A stretch of 64,000 bases of DNA from Robertkochia aurantiaca (GCF_020166495.1 NZ_JAINZS010000004.1:1-64000), one strand, 5' to 3'. Counted from the first letter of the stretch, positions 26,801 through 34,595 are shown. Made by a program: numbers and translations. The notes: generated from the letters alone by a model not told the origin.

Positions 26801-27614
26801 CACTTCCTGGTACCTGGGTAACGATTTGCTGTCATCATATTACAATAAATTACAAACCTCAGAGATCTATAACTTTCAACAGGATTATCTTGAATGGCTG
26901 AATTCACTCATCGCTGATATCAAAGCTGAAGATCCCAACAGACCGGTTATCGTGGAGATCGATGCCAATGCGAAAGCTATTTATCACACCAGGCTTTTAC
27001 AAAATCAGGTTGAAGGCATTGATGCGCTGGGTTTGGTAGTTCGTGATCCGGAAGCCTTTAAATTGCTTAGGAAATATCTGAGTCAGGAAAAAATCGCATT
27101 CCTTATAAGCGACATCGATCCTGAACTACTCCCCGAAATACAGAACGGTTCTTTTTATCTGAGAAACTGGCAGGACCAGAGAGAAAGCGATGTAGTAAGT
27201 TTTGACGGGCTGCTTGATAACTACGGCAATAAGAAAACGGCTTATCGCGACCTGCTACACTCCTACAGAAAGATCCCTGCAGATTATAACAAGTTAAAAA
27301 TACGCGTGCTGAAACCTGCCGATCTGGTTGGTAAGAATAAGACCATGACGTACCATGCCATGAAAAGACATGCTGAAGATAAAAATTGGAAATACATCAA
27401 AAACAGGAATCCCTATTCACTTGAATGGTTTCTGGTAAAGAATGATGATTTCGGCAATCATCTAGCCATTAAAAAATTGGGTGAAACATCTTCCATTGAC
27501 GTAAAGATTCCTGAAAATTACCAGAACTATCAGTTGATACTCAGATATAAGGATGATGGATATGTAAAAGATGTTCTTACCTCCCTGAATATTCCCTTAC
27601 TTCCGTCAGAATAG
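23814..27614 (+). CDS. GT2 polysaccharide synthase fused to GH26-like and second barrel domains
   Basis: The product has 1266 residues. Spans at about 18-38 and 46-63 precede a cytosolic GT2 domain: DPD at 170-172 for the metal-bound sugar nucleotide, AED ending at 261 for the base, and QQLKW at 297-301 as a QxxRW variant. Spans at about 333-352, 364-380, 400-420, 443-462 and 466-488 follow. I see no PilZ domain. A final span at about 535-553 leads to an exported part. Residues about 565-870 resemble GH26, with Glu693 (RFAHEFDN) and Glu799 (IIAEFGS) as catalytic candidates. Residues about 885-1160 resemble the barrel of the preceding glycosidase, but have Asp1004 (YLGND) and Asp1100 (LISDID) where glutamates are expected. 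I infer that the chain is made inside and processed outside by the same polypeptide. Confidence 0.85.
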   Translation: MKRKIKLHPPSKKEKLTLRFLIVIGLLSIINFAFWFFSLELIDNALLFGLLTATLAYSAIRVLYEWYHYWSISTPEKKNMKRHLTVDMLTTYFPGEPYDMIENTLEAMKNVRYPHTTILCDEANDPRLIDFCKRNDIVHVTRDNRIDAKAGNINNALRTKAKGDICVILDPDHVPAPEFLDPILPYFEDPDIGYVQIVQAYKNLHESYVAKGAAQQTFHFYGPMMMGMNSYGTVNAIGANCTFRRAALDSIGGHAPGLAEDMHTSMQLHAKGWKSVYLPRVLARGLVPSSLTAYYKQQLKWSRGTMELLFRVYPKLFKNFNWRQRLHYASLPLHYLIGFFYLINFLIPIIALTTSTTPWKGNMVFFGFICIPLIASVILVRTYVQRWVMEESERGFHVVGGLLQITAWWVFCVGIIYTFFKKKVPYLPTPKTGEDKTSWKILAPNIIMGLLSIAAIAYGLLMNLTPFSILMSGFALLNAFFMFFTIYLGSHRSRNIEMFEEGLSKKWYAAKHAAKVRFYHFRHGLYRVARKTALPLMIFSCVISALLVYQMNYLRWEGVTPRNPLPRLPVKSLGIYHPSLINGPSDMASVDRVEKALKLKFDIISHYVPWGDSKDLEGLTEILDNRKNNDYTPMITWEPWASNFSFSREDDQLSREREVYRQITRGTFDTYIDRFAEEISNYENPVYIRFAHEFDNPDYPWSKTGGNNSQEFKRAWRYVWNRFKDQGVTNVSWIWNPWKSEAIKNYYPGDAYVDFVGITGLNYSDILGGQGITPFERIYNPFREALLDAQIDKPVIIAEFGSLNLNGHQNDWLMSSLESIFLNYQEIKSIVFFNSNIDQNIPDHIELASLDWSINDPDSIKLKLWELKDAATEKFQSFEDLEPRHKIQNYAITKNIRGVNYKKGQNWYKNYQVLDRNTLDQDFNLMKDIGLNQVKYYGSEIYHYNFFRLIREKGLKVSYGLWLPENNNFQFNRRSFDEIKTEFIKKIRELKSNPDITSWYLGNDLLSSYYNKLQTSEIYNFQQDYLEWLNSLIADIKAEDPNRPVIVEIDANAKAIYHTRLLQNQVEGIDALGLVVRDPEAFKLLRKYLSQEKIAFLISDIDPELLPEIQNGSFYLRNWQDQRESDVVSFDGLLDNYGNKKTAYRDLLHSYRKIPADYNKLKIRVLKPADLVGKNKTMTYHAMKRHAEDKNWKYIKNRNPYSLEWFLVKNDDFGNHLAIKKLGETSSIDVKIPENYQNYQLILRYKDDGYVKDVLTSLNIPLLPSE

Positions 27615-28584
27615 GTTTTTTTTTACTATTCAGATAATCCGAAATATCCCGGGCGAGCTGCCTTGTAAATGCCTTAGCACTCTCAGAGTAAAGATGTGAG
27701 GCATCATATGTCTGAAACCTTTCTTCTACAGCATCAGCATAATTCAGATACAAGACCTCATTTCTTTTTGCAAACCCTGTCATAAGGGAATCCATTTCGG
27801 GCCAGATCTGCTCTTCAAGCTTCAGGAGGTCGGGATGCATGGGTATACGCACTATAAATACCTCCCCGTGACCTTGCAATGTTTTTATGGTTTTCTCGAA
27901 CCAACGCAAACGATAATCAGAAATGGATTCAGGTAACACCTTCACCAGTTTGGTATAGCCCTCTACCGTTTCCTGTTGCCAAAACCTGATCTGATCCTGA
28001 TCGATCTGATAATCGCCGGCTGAAAGTCTGAACTCTTCCCAACCGTTGTCATGAAAAACAGTGGTAATGCGATGCTCATGAGGTAAAATCCCTTTATACA
28101 AAGACCGGCCAAAACATTCTCTTACATATTCAAAATTCGGATGCGCATTAAGATTTTCGACTTTCGCGATCATCATTTTCTGATCGAACTCAAAAACCTC
28201 AGCATCACTGCTCATTCTGTCAGGGGCAGAAAAACTTCCGGGAGACACTCCCAATATATAAATCCCGGTTGTTGTGCTGTCGGGTATTTTTTTCTTAATG
28301 GCATTGAGATAGACCTCTCCGTAAGGTGACTGAGACTTTTCAAAGGCAAAATTCAGGAATTCCTTCTGGTAAGGTACATCAAGAGAAGCCGCAAGGGTCT
28401 GGGGGTCGATACCGTAATGCGCCCTTGAAAGCCCAAGAATCAGGTTGGGGGCACGATGTGTGAATTTCGGGTAATCATCTCCAACAAAACCACGGGTCAA
28501 AACCCAGGAAAAAAGAATATAAGTTCCTGCCAGCAAGAGGGCCAGCACAAGGATCTTTCCTATAAATATTCTGATCTCCTTCAA
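27577..28584 (-). CDS. SGNH-like membrane-anchored partner of MBOAT acyltransferase
   Basis: The product has about 335 residues from a TTG at 28584 that overlaps the MBOAT stop codon (TTGA). An ATG at 28665 would need an 85-bp overlap with MBOAT coding sequence and is less likely. An N-terminal span (about 8-28) anchors an extracytoplasmic domain. LILGLSRAHYGID with Ser53 and YDASHLYSESA with Asp294 and His297 resemble the first block and the DxxH block of SGNH hydrolases, as in AlgJ/AlgX-type O-acetyl transferases. Its 3' end overlaps the 3' end of the synthase gene by 38 bp in convergent orientation. Transfer of acetyl groups to an exported glycan is the likely role. Confidence 0.75.
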   Translation of the reverse strand: MKEIRIFIGKILVLALLLAGTYILFSWVLTRGFVGDDYPKFTHRAPNLILGLSRAHYGIDPQTLAASLDVPYQKEFLNFAFEKSQSPYGEVYLNAIKKKIPDSTTTGIYILGVSPGSFSAPDRMSSDAEVFEFDQKMMIAKVENLNAHPNFEYVRECFGRSLYKGILPHEHRITTVFHDNGWEEFRLSAGDYQIDQDQIRFWQQETVEGYTKLVKVLPESISDYRLRWFEKTIKTLQGHGEVFIVRIPMHPDLLKLEEQIWPEMDSLMTGFAKRNEVLYLNYADAVEERFQTYDASHLYSESAKAFTRQLARDISDYLNSKKKPILTEVREYSGR

Positions 28585-30032
28585 AATTGAAAATATATAA
28601 AATTGTTCTGCCGGTTCACACTGAAAAGTACGATAACCAGTATAAACGTCAGGTATATTCCCCAACGAACCTGTACGGGCCTGAAGGTAACCAATTCATA
28701 TACCTTGTCATTCCCTTTGAAATAATGAATAGTCTGAACAACTATGATCAGGAAAAAGCATAAAGCCAGCTCCAGATAATCCTGCGTAACATTAACGTAG
28801 GTTGAACTTAAGCTCACCATTCTTCTCAGATAGATCGCTGCCGTACCTATGTCTGGAGAGCGAAAGAAAATAAGCGAGGTTGACAGGGAAAGAAAAACAG
28901 CAGCCCAGGTAACCAAACGCAATCCCAGTGACTTTCTTGATATCCCAAAATACTGGAGGAGTCTGTGCCGAAGATTCTTTGTAGATGCTTCCAGTAACAT
29001 AAATAAACCACAGATGGCTCCCCAGACTACAAATGTCCAGTTAGCACCATGCCACAAACCATTACACACAAAAACGATCATAGCGGCCATGGCCTTGGTC
29101 GTACCGAACTTTCTGATGAGCGGGATATAAAGATAGTCCCGCAACCACAGCATCAGAGATATATGCCAGCGACGCCAGAAGTCGCCGAAACTTTTCATAA
29201 ATATCGGCTTGTTGAAGTTTTGCATCAGATCGTAACCCAATACCCTTGCGGCACCTACAGCAATAGTACAATATGCTGAAAAATCAAAATAAATCTGAAA
29301 TGAGAAAAACAGACTGCCGATAAAAAGCGGTAATCCGCGATGCCTGGAAGGATCATAAAACACTTCATCAACATACACTCCAAGTCGGTCTGCAACCACC
29401 AGCTTTAAAAAGAACCCCCATGCCATCATCGTGATACCAATCTTGATCGAACGGATATCGAGTTTTATCTTTTTATAGAACTGCGGGATCAGGCGATGTG
29501 CCCGCTCGATAGGACCTGCTACCAGCTGAGGGAAAAACGCCACATACAACGCGTATTTCCCGAAATGTCTGATTGGCTTGATCTCTCTTCGGTATACATC
29601 TATACTGTAGCTAAGTGTCTGAAAGGTGTAAAAACTGATCCCTATCGGAAGTAAAATCTTATTGAATGAATAGGTTTCATTGCTCATCTCAGGTAACCAG
29701 TCGATTCCGAAAAAAGCAAGTATGGCTCTTGAGCTCTCGGTGAAGAAAATAAAATACTTGAAGAAGAACAACATTCCCAGGTTACCGCCGATACTCAGCC
29801 AGAGATAAAATTTTCTCCGCTTTAGCTGATTGATCTGTTCCATTTTCAGGGCACAGAAATAATCGAGACAGGTGGAGGCCATCAATAGTATAATCAGGCT
29901 TGGCTCCAGCCACATATAAAAAAAATAACTGGCCAGCAAGAGCCAGGCCCATCTGATAAAATGCGGTAGTAGATAAAATACCAATGCTACTAAGGGGAAA
30001 AAGAATAAGAAATCAAAAGAATTGAATAACAT
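28581..30032 (-). CDS. MBOAT family O-acyltransferase (AlgI-like)
   Basis: This polytopic inner-membrane protein has 483 residues. It would move acetyl groups across the membrane for modification of extracellular polysaccharide. Signatures are LLPIGISFYTFQTLSYSIDV, FPQLVAGPIERA, DFWRRWHISLMLWLRDYLY and NGLWHGANWTFVVWG, the last with the catalytic His328. I start at the ATG at 30032 (MLFNSFDFLFFFPL), which is the usual start for bacterial MBOAT proteins. The ATG 24 bp upstream adds MYYQKGLR. It is translationally coupled to the SGNH-like gene and divergent from the BCCT gene at 30182. Confidence 0.95.
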   Translation of the reverse strand: MLFNSFDFLFFFPLVALVFYLLPHFIRWAWLLLASYFFYMWLEPSLIILLMASTCLDYFCALKMEQINQLKRRKFYLWLSIGGNLGMLFFFKYFIFFTESSRAILAFFGIDWLPEMSNETYSFNKILLPIGISFYTFQTLSYSIDVYRREIKPIRHFGKYALYVAFFPQLVAGPIERAHRLIPQFYKKIKLDIRSIKIGITMMAWGFFLKLVVADRLGVYVDEVFYDPSRHRGLPLFIGSLFFSFQIYFDFSAYCTIAVGAARVLGYDLMQNFNKPIFMKSFGDFWRRWHISLMLWLRDYLYIPLIRKFGTTKAMAAMIVFVCNGLWHGANWTFVVWGAICGLFMLLEASTKNLRHRLLQYFGISRKSLGLRLVTWAAVFLSLSTSLIFFRSPDIGTAAIYLRRMVSLSSTYVNVTQDYLELALCFFLIIVVQTIHYFKGNDKVYELVTFRPVQVRWGIYLTFILVIVLFSVNRQNNFIYFQF

Positions 30033-30181
30033 TCGGAGCCCTTTTTGGTAATACACTCTAATTTAACCGATTATAGACGAACCCGATAATGAAACCAGTT
30101 CAAAAGACAAAAATGAATGATTAAATACAAGACCCTCAGCAGTGAAGTCATATTCACTCATTATTCCCTATATTCATTCTC

Positions 30182-31684
30182 ATGTTTTTAAAATCTTACG
30201 TAAACAGGAATAAATTACTGGTCTTCTCAGTGCTTCTCATACTCATATTCTCCCTGGGTATGATCCTGTTTACAGAGGCGGTTTTCCAGCTTACCAGCGT
30301 TCTTTCTGCCTGGATACGCTCTTTATTTGGACGCTATTATCTTTGGCTCGGACTGGGCTGTGTACTGCTTTTATGCGGCCTTGCTCTGTCTCCCTTAGGA
30401 TCGAAAAGAATTGGCAAAGCAACAGACAGACCTGAACATTCCAGGTGGTCCTGGATCGCCATGCTCTATAGTGCCGGGATGGGGGCCGGCGTCTTATTGC
30501 GAGCAGTACAGGAACCGGTTTATATGTTTCTCAATCCACCGGTGAGCACAGGAGAACCTGCCCCGGTTGTGGCTCTGGAATACACCTTCTACCAATGGGG
30601 ACTGACAGCCTGGGCGTTTTATGCCCTTTTTGCCCTGATCATAGGGTATGCATTCTTTACAAAAGGCAAGCTCATCCTGGTCAGTGCTGCGGTGGAAAAC
30701 CAGGTAAGAAATAAGCGAATTTTAAAAACGATCGATTTACTGGTGATTCTCACTACAGTTATCGGTGTTGTTGCTGCGATCTGTCTGGGAACGACACAGA
30801 TCACCGGAGGACTCAGCTTTCTCTCTAAATACGATCTCGGTATTGAAACCAATATTACATTTTTGATACTGATCATGACCCTTGCCTTTATTTCAGTCTG
30901 GTCAGGCCTGAATCGCGGAATAAAATCAATCTCTAATTTCAACATCCTGTTAACCCTGTCTCTGTTATTTTTTACTATGGTCATGGGTGATATGTCAGGC
31001 ATACTTATTTCCTTCTTCAACAGCCTTTGGGAGTATATCAAAGATTTTATTCTGTTAAGTCTCGCCTGGGGTGATTATAATCCCGGGGAAGTTTTTTTGA
31101 AAGACTGGACCTATTACTATTGGGCTTTTTGGATCTCATGGGCTCCATTTACAGGCGTTTTTATAGCCAGGATCTCGAAGGGAAGAACCATCAGAGAGTT
31201 TGTTCTGGGGGTTATGATTATTCCTTCTCTGGCAAGTTTCTTCTGGTTCTCGGTTTTTGGTCATACTGCCATGAGCCTGATTACTGAATGGGGTTCCTAT
31301 TCCGGACAATTCAGTGATGAATTCAGTTCAATCTTTGTTTTCTTTTCCTTCCTCCCTTTTGACTTCGTCATAAACCCGCTTATCATTATACTTTTGATCG
31401 GTTTTCTGGTGACCTCAGTAGATTCAGCGGTATACGTTCTAAGCATGTTCAGTGATCGGGGTGTAACAGATCCAAATAAAAAGCACCGACTGTTATGGTC
31501 GGTGCTTATGGCTTTAACAGGTATCGGACTTTTAATCTTAAGCAACGTGAGGCAGGAAATCGATGTACTTAACATCCTGCAAATCATGTTGATCGTTACC
31601 TCTCTTCCCTTTTCATTTTTTATTCCCTACATAACCTTTCATTTTGTAAGGGAGCTAAGCACAAAAAAGCTTAGCGATAAATAA
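30182..31684 (+). CDS. BCCT family transporter, second copy
   Basis: The product has 500 residues and about 12 spans, and lacks the long charged N-terminus of the copy at 6799. The family segment at 95-120 reads LYSAGMGAGVLLRAVQEPVY, whereas the other copy has GMGVGILFWGTAEP. The signature helix reads YYWAFWISWAPFTGVFIA, followed by RISKGRTIREF. The changed residues in the first motif suggest a different substrate or coupling, but this is inference. Its last 14 bp overlap the convergent carboxypeptidase gene. Confidence 0.9.
   Translation: MFLKSYVNRNKLLVFSVLLILIFSLGMILFTEAVFQLTSVLSAWIRSLFGRYYLWLGLGCVLLLCGLALSPLGSKRIGKATDRPEHSRWSWIAMLYSAGMGAGVLLRAVQEPVYMFLNPPVSTGEPAPVVALEYTFYQWGLTAWAFYALFALIIGYAFFTKGKLILVSAAVENQVRNKRILKTIDLLVILTTVIGVVAAICLGTTQITGGLSFLSKYDLGIETNITFLILIMTLAFISVWSGLNRGIKSISNFNILLTLSLLFFTMVMGDMSGILISFFNSLWEYIKDFILLSLAWGDYNPGEVFLKDWTYYYWAFWISWAPFTGVFIARISKGRTIREFVLGVMIIPSLASFFWFSVFGHTAMSLITEWGSYSGQFSDEFSSIFVFFSFLPFDFVINPLIIILLIGFLVTSVDSAVYVLSMFSDRGVTDPNKKHRLLWSVLMALTGIGLLILSNVRQEIDVLNILQIMLIVTSLPFSFFIPYITFHFVRELSTKKLSDK
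31654..31675. other. Hairpin at overlapping convergent gene ends
   Basis: GCTAAGC (31654-31660) pairs with GCTTAGC (31669-31675) around ACAAAAAA. The right arm contains the stop codon of the minus-strand carboxypeptidase and encodes the last residues of the plus-strand BCCT protein. It lacks a U-run on either strand, so terminator activity is uncertain. Confidence 0.55.
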
Positions 31685-33140
31685 GTGAGTTTCTGAAGGT
31701 CATTTCCTCTGCTTCAGCTTTTTCCAGGTCTATGATAAATCCGTTAATAACGTAATGGGTTTTCTTACCTTCTTTACTCAGGTAGAAGGTAGGATTGCTG
31801 CCTACCTTAAGTTCGAACCCGGGTTCATAATCGGTACTGATAACATGCATTGGAAATTCTGCATGGGTCAGGGAATCAGGTATCTCCTCTACGCGTAAAT
31901 AACCATACCCCTGCGCTATCAAATTCATGTGATCCAACTTTCCGGCCTCCTCCAGATTCTTAACTTTCTGAGGATATACCTTAGCCGGTTCTGCCACATA
32001 ACCTGAAACATCGATGCTTTTATAACCAAAGAAGGTTGACAAATCCCCGACATCTCCTATACCTGATGCCAGATAAAAGTCTGAATGCGCTTCGTTATCT
32101 ACTTCGTATCTGTAGAAACCTACATCCAGAATATACCGGTCACCTAACAATTCATGCGTAAGCCCCTTAAGCTTAAGGTCGAATAGTTTACGATCATTAT
32201 TGGGTATCTCAAAATACCTGTCTTTATCGATTCCTATATAACTCTCATTGGCAATGGCATGGAGTGCGGTCAGAATAGACACAAAATTTAGTTTTCTGAT
32301 GCGTTGTTTTTCCCTGTCATCATAGGTTCCTCCCGATTCGATAAGAATGGTACTCGTGCCCCATTTCTGAATGTTGTCTCCAAAAGCACGAGGTTCAAAA
32401 TCGTCGTTATATCGTCCGACCTGACCGGGAACATAACGCTGAAGAACCTCATTCATCAGAACGATGATTTTCATGGCATTACCCCTGACAAGATTCACAT
32501 CTTTATCGTAGTTATAGGCTGGTGCCAGGTAAGAAATCGTGGCCGGTTTCTCGGTTAGGTTGGCATTGTAATAGCGACTTTGGTCATGCAGGTTGAAACC
32601 AAAATCGGCCTCCAGACTGTCTCTGACCCGCTTCAGGGTTTTTGATTCAGGCGATTGTAAGCGCAGTGCGTCTCTGTTAATATCGATACCCAAACGATTC
32701 CTTCTGCTGAAGTTTTCAGCCCCGTCGGGATTGAGCATAGGTAAAAAATGGATACGCAGATTACTTAAAAGTAACGACTTCTCATCTTTAAAATCTTTTG
32801 AATCAAAGAAATTCAAAATATCAAAGATTGCCAGGGTAGCTGTAGATTCATCGCCATGCATCTGTGACCAAAGGAAGACATCGGTTTCGCCTGACCCCAG
32901 AGATAACAAATAGAGATCTCTTCCTTCTATCGACTGCCCGACTTTATTAACTTCAACATCAGTCTTTTTCTTTAAGCCTGAAATCAGCGGAAGCAGATCT
33001 TCGTGTTTGACCCTTCTCTTGGTAAGTGAAGGCTCCTGATATTTTTCGTATGACGCATAGAGAGAACCTGTGAAATCCTGGGCATTTAAAGCAATACATT
33101 GACAGAACAAAAACAGGTAAAAGAAATATTCTTTCATCAT
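31671..33140 (-). CDS. Secreted M14 family zinc carboxypeptidase
   Basis: The product has 489 residues with a signal peptide ending near ALNAQ (residue 21). The zinc site is MHGDE with His95 and Glu98, plus His185 in FNLHDQS. Arginine and asparagine subsite residues fit INRDALRL, and the catalytic glutamate is Glu268 in STILIESGG. The C-terminal 170 residues form an extra beta-rich part. The likely role is peptide or peptidoglycan-stem trimming in the periplasm or outside. It starts 3 bp after the amidase stop, so the two form an operon and may act on cell-wall or protein fragments together. Confidence 0.9.
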   Translation of the reverse strand: MMKEYFFYLFLFCQCIALNAQDFTGSLYASYEKYQEPSLTKRRVKHEDLLPLISGLKKKTDVEVNKVGQSIEGRDLYLLSLGSGETDVFLWSQMHGDESTATLAIFDILNFFDSKDFKDEKSLLLSNLRIHFLPMLNPDGAENFSRRNRLGIDINRDALRLQSPESKTLKRVRDSLEADFGFNLHDQSRYYNANLTEKPATISYLAPAYNYDKDVNLVRGNAMKIIVLMNEVLQRYVPGQVGRYNDDFEPRAFGDNIQKWGTSTILIESGGTYDDREKQRIRKLNFVSILTALHAIANESYIGIDKDRYFEIPNNDRKLFDLKLKGLTHELLGDRYILDVGFYRYEVDNEAHSDFYLASGIGDVGDLSTFFGYKSIDVSGYVAEPAKVYPQKVKNLEEAGKLDHMNLIAQGYGYLRVEEIPDSLTHAEFPMHVISTDYEPGFELKVGSNPTFYLSKEGKKTHYVINGFIIDLEKAEAEEMTFRNSLIYR

Positions 33141-33143
33141 GGT

Positions 33144-33800
33144 TTATTTTTCAGGTATGGGTTTAAATTTGTCAGCCTCAAACGATGAACGAACTTTTGT
33201 CATAAAATCATCTCCCGGGTCTGATTTTTCGGTACGGTATCCTTCGTCCTTTTCCAGCCATAAGGGATGACCTTCGAAAAGTCTGTACTCGTGGTGTCCT
33301 ATCACATAATCAATGGGATATTTTTTTGAAAGATATTCTACCAGTTGAATATTACTGCGCAGCTGTGCTTCGGTAAGAGGAGTTTCTTTTGTTCCCCCCA
33401 CATTTTCGATTCCTATCGCACAATGGTTCAACCCGATCACGTGTCGGGCCATGGTTGTTTCAGGCATCAGCCTGTAAATGGTTCCGTCTTGTGCTATCAG
33501 GAAATGAGCAGATACGTTCAGGGCCCCTGCACCTGCGATCTCAGGCCTCCAGTTTGGTAGTTTGGAATCCCGAAATGCGTCGAACGATTTTTCAAGGCTT
33601 GGGATGGCTGTCCAGTGTATCACTACCATTTTCGGATCGATAGTGGGTACATCCTGCTGAAGACCATATCGCTCATCGAGGTAGGCGATGGTAAGTTCCT
33701 CTCTTTCCTGATCGAAAGAAACGGGTCTGTCAACAATTTTTGGGCCGCAACCAAGCAGCACCGCTGCACAGGATACTAAAATAAGCTTGTTCAGTTTCAT
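33144..33800 (-). CDS. N-acetylmuramoyl-L-alanine amidase lipoprotein (Amidase_2)
   Basis: The product has 218 residues, with a lipobox at Cys18 (VLLGCGPK). The amidase_2 fold shows His62 (MVVIHWTA), His169 (YVIGHHEY) and Asp194 (EKSDPGDDF) as the zinc set. SAHFLIAQDGTIYRL and NHCAIGIEN are further family segments. It should cleave the muramic acid-peptide amide bond during cell-wall turnover or recycling, anchored in the envelope. It is the first gene of a pair with the M14 carboxypeptidase. Confidence 0.9.
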   Translation of the reverse strand: MKLNKLILVSCAAVLLGCGPKIVDRPVSFDQEREELTIAYLDERYGLQQDVPTIDPKMVVIHWTAIPSLEKSFDAFRDSKLPNWRPEIAGAGALNVSAHFLIAQDGTIYRLMPETTMARHVIGLNHCAIGIENVGGTKETPLTEAQLRSNIQLVEYLSKKYPIDYVIGHHEYRLFEGHPLWLEKDEGYRTEKSDPGDDFMTKVRSSFEADKFKPIPEK

Positions 33801-33856
33801 CTTTATTTATCGGTAAAATTTCTCATAAATATATGACTCACATTTTGTATAACCAC

Positions 33857-33881
33857 AAAAAAAACCGGTATGATACCGGTT
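33857..33881 (-). terminator. Terminator of the cysH-like gene
   Basis: AACCGGTA (33863-33870) pairs with TACCGGTT (33874-33881). On the minus strand the stem is followed by a run of T, the complement of A at 33857-33863. It sits between the cysH-like stop and the amidase start. Confidence 0.88.
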
Positions 33882-33910
33882 CTGTTCCTATACTCCTGAA
33901 GGATAAACTC

Positions 33911-34522
33911 TTAGGAAAGATGCAATCCGCATTCACGATTTCCATGTACTTTAGTGGGATCAAAGTAACGATTTTCATTCTCCAACCTGAACCCATCCAT
34001 ATACCGGTCCAGTTCTTTATCTGAATAATGATAGAACGGACTTACCTTGATACGTTCATCCCTGTCTGTGGAGACGATGTCTAACGAGTCTCGTAACGCG
34101 GTCTGACCTTTTCTGAGGTTGGTAAACCACAAATCCGGATTCAGATCCCGCATGGCCCGTTTGAATGGTTCCAACTTGACCTGGTAGGTAAATTTTTCGT
34201 GAAGGGGATCATCGATATCAGGAATTCCCATAATCACTTCCCGATGAGCAACGGTCTGTTTGGGAACATAAAGATGAATGTTCAGGCCCAATTCCTCAAT
34301 AAGATTTTCGGCATATCGGTAAGTATGGGCCGTATTATACCCGGTATCACACCATATTACAGGGATTTCAGGCATCAAACGTGTTACCGCATGCAGGATA
34401 ACAGCTTCATAGGGCCTGAAATTAGTTGTAATCACGGGCCTTTCAGCCTTCTCAAGTGCCCAAATGATTATTTCTTCCGGGCTTCTGTCCTTTAATTCTG
34501 TATTGATACTTTCGGTATTCAT
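33911..34522 (-). CDS. cysH: Phosphoadenosine phosphosulfate reductase family protein
   Basis: The product has 203 residues. It matches the PAPS/APS reductase family in TTNFRPYEAVILHAV, VIWCDTGYNTAHTY, KLEPFKRAM and the terminal active-site ECGLHL with Cys198. The CC...CxxC iron-sulfur cysteines of APS reductases are absent, so a PAPS-type, thioredoxin-dependent enzyme fits better. It is shorter than E. coli CysH (about 244). No other sulfate-assimilation gene is in the window. An Rrf2 regulator gene lies directly upstream, and a palindrome overlaps the promoter. Confidence 0.85.
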   Translation of the reverse strand: MNTESINTELKDRSPEEIIIWALEKAERPVITTNFRPYEAVILHAVTRLMPEIPVIWCDTGYNTAHTYRYAENLIEELGLNIHLYVPKQTVAHREVIMGIPDIDDPLHEKFTYQVKLEPFKRAMRDLNPDLWFTNLRKGQTALRDSLDIVSTDRDERIKVSPFYHYSDKELDRYMDGFRLENENRYFDPTKVHGNRECGLHLS

Positions 34523-34548
34523 ATCTATTTTGTGTTTACCTCAAAAGG

Positions 34549-34556
34549 CAAATATA
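34549..34556 (-). promoter_or_regulatory. Putative -7 box of cysH-like gene (TATATTTG)
   Basis: The minus strand reads TATATTTGCC, an exact TAnnTTTG match, 26 bp upstream of the ATG. It shows that the gene can be transcribed separately from the upstream Rrf2 gene. Confidence 0.55.
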
Positions 34557-34564
34557 TAAATACC

Positions 34565-34579
34565 CTAGTAAATTAATAG
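34565..34579. promoter_or_regulatory. Palindromic operator candidate, CTAnTAAnTTAnTAG
   Basis: CTAGTAAATTAATAG is a perfect dyad at 12 of 15 positions, and the other three are the variable ones. It lies 8 bp upstream of the -7 box, in the promoter spacer of the cysH-like gene and just after the rrf2-type gene. Its size and AT-rich symmetry suit an Rrf2-family dimer such as CymR/IscR types. Confidence 0.6.
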
Positions 34580-34595
34580 ACTTTATTGGTTTTAA

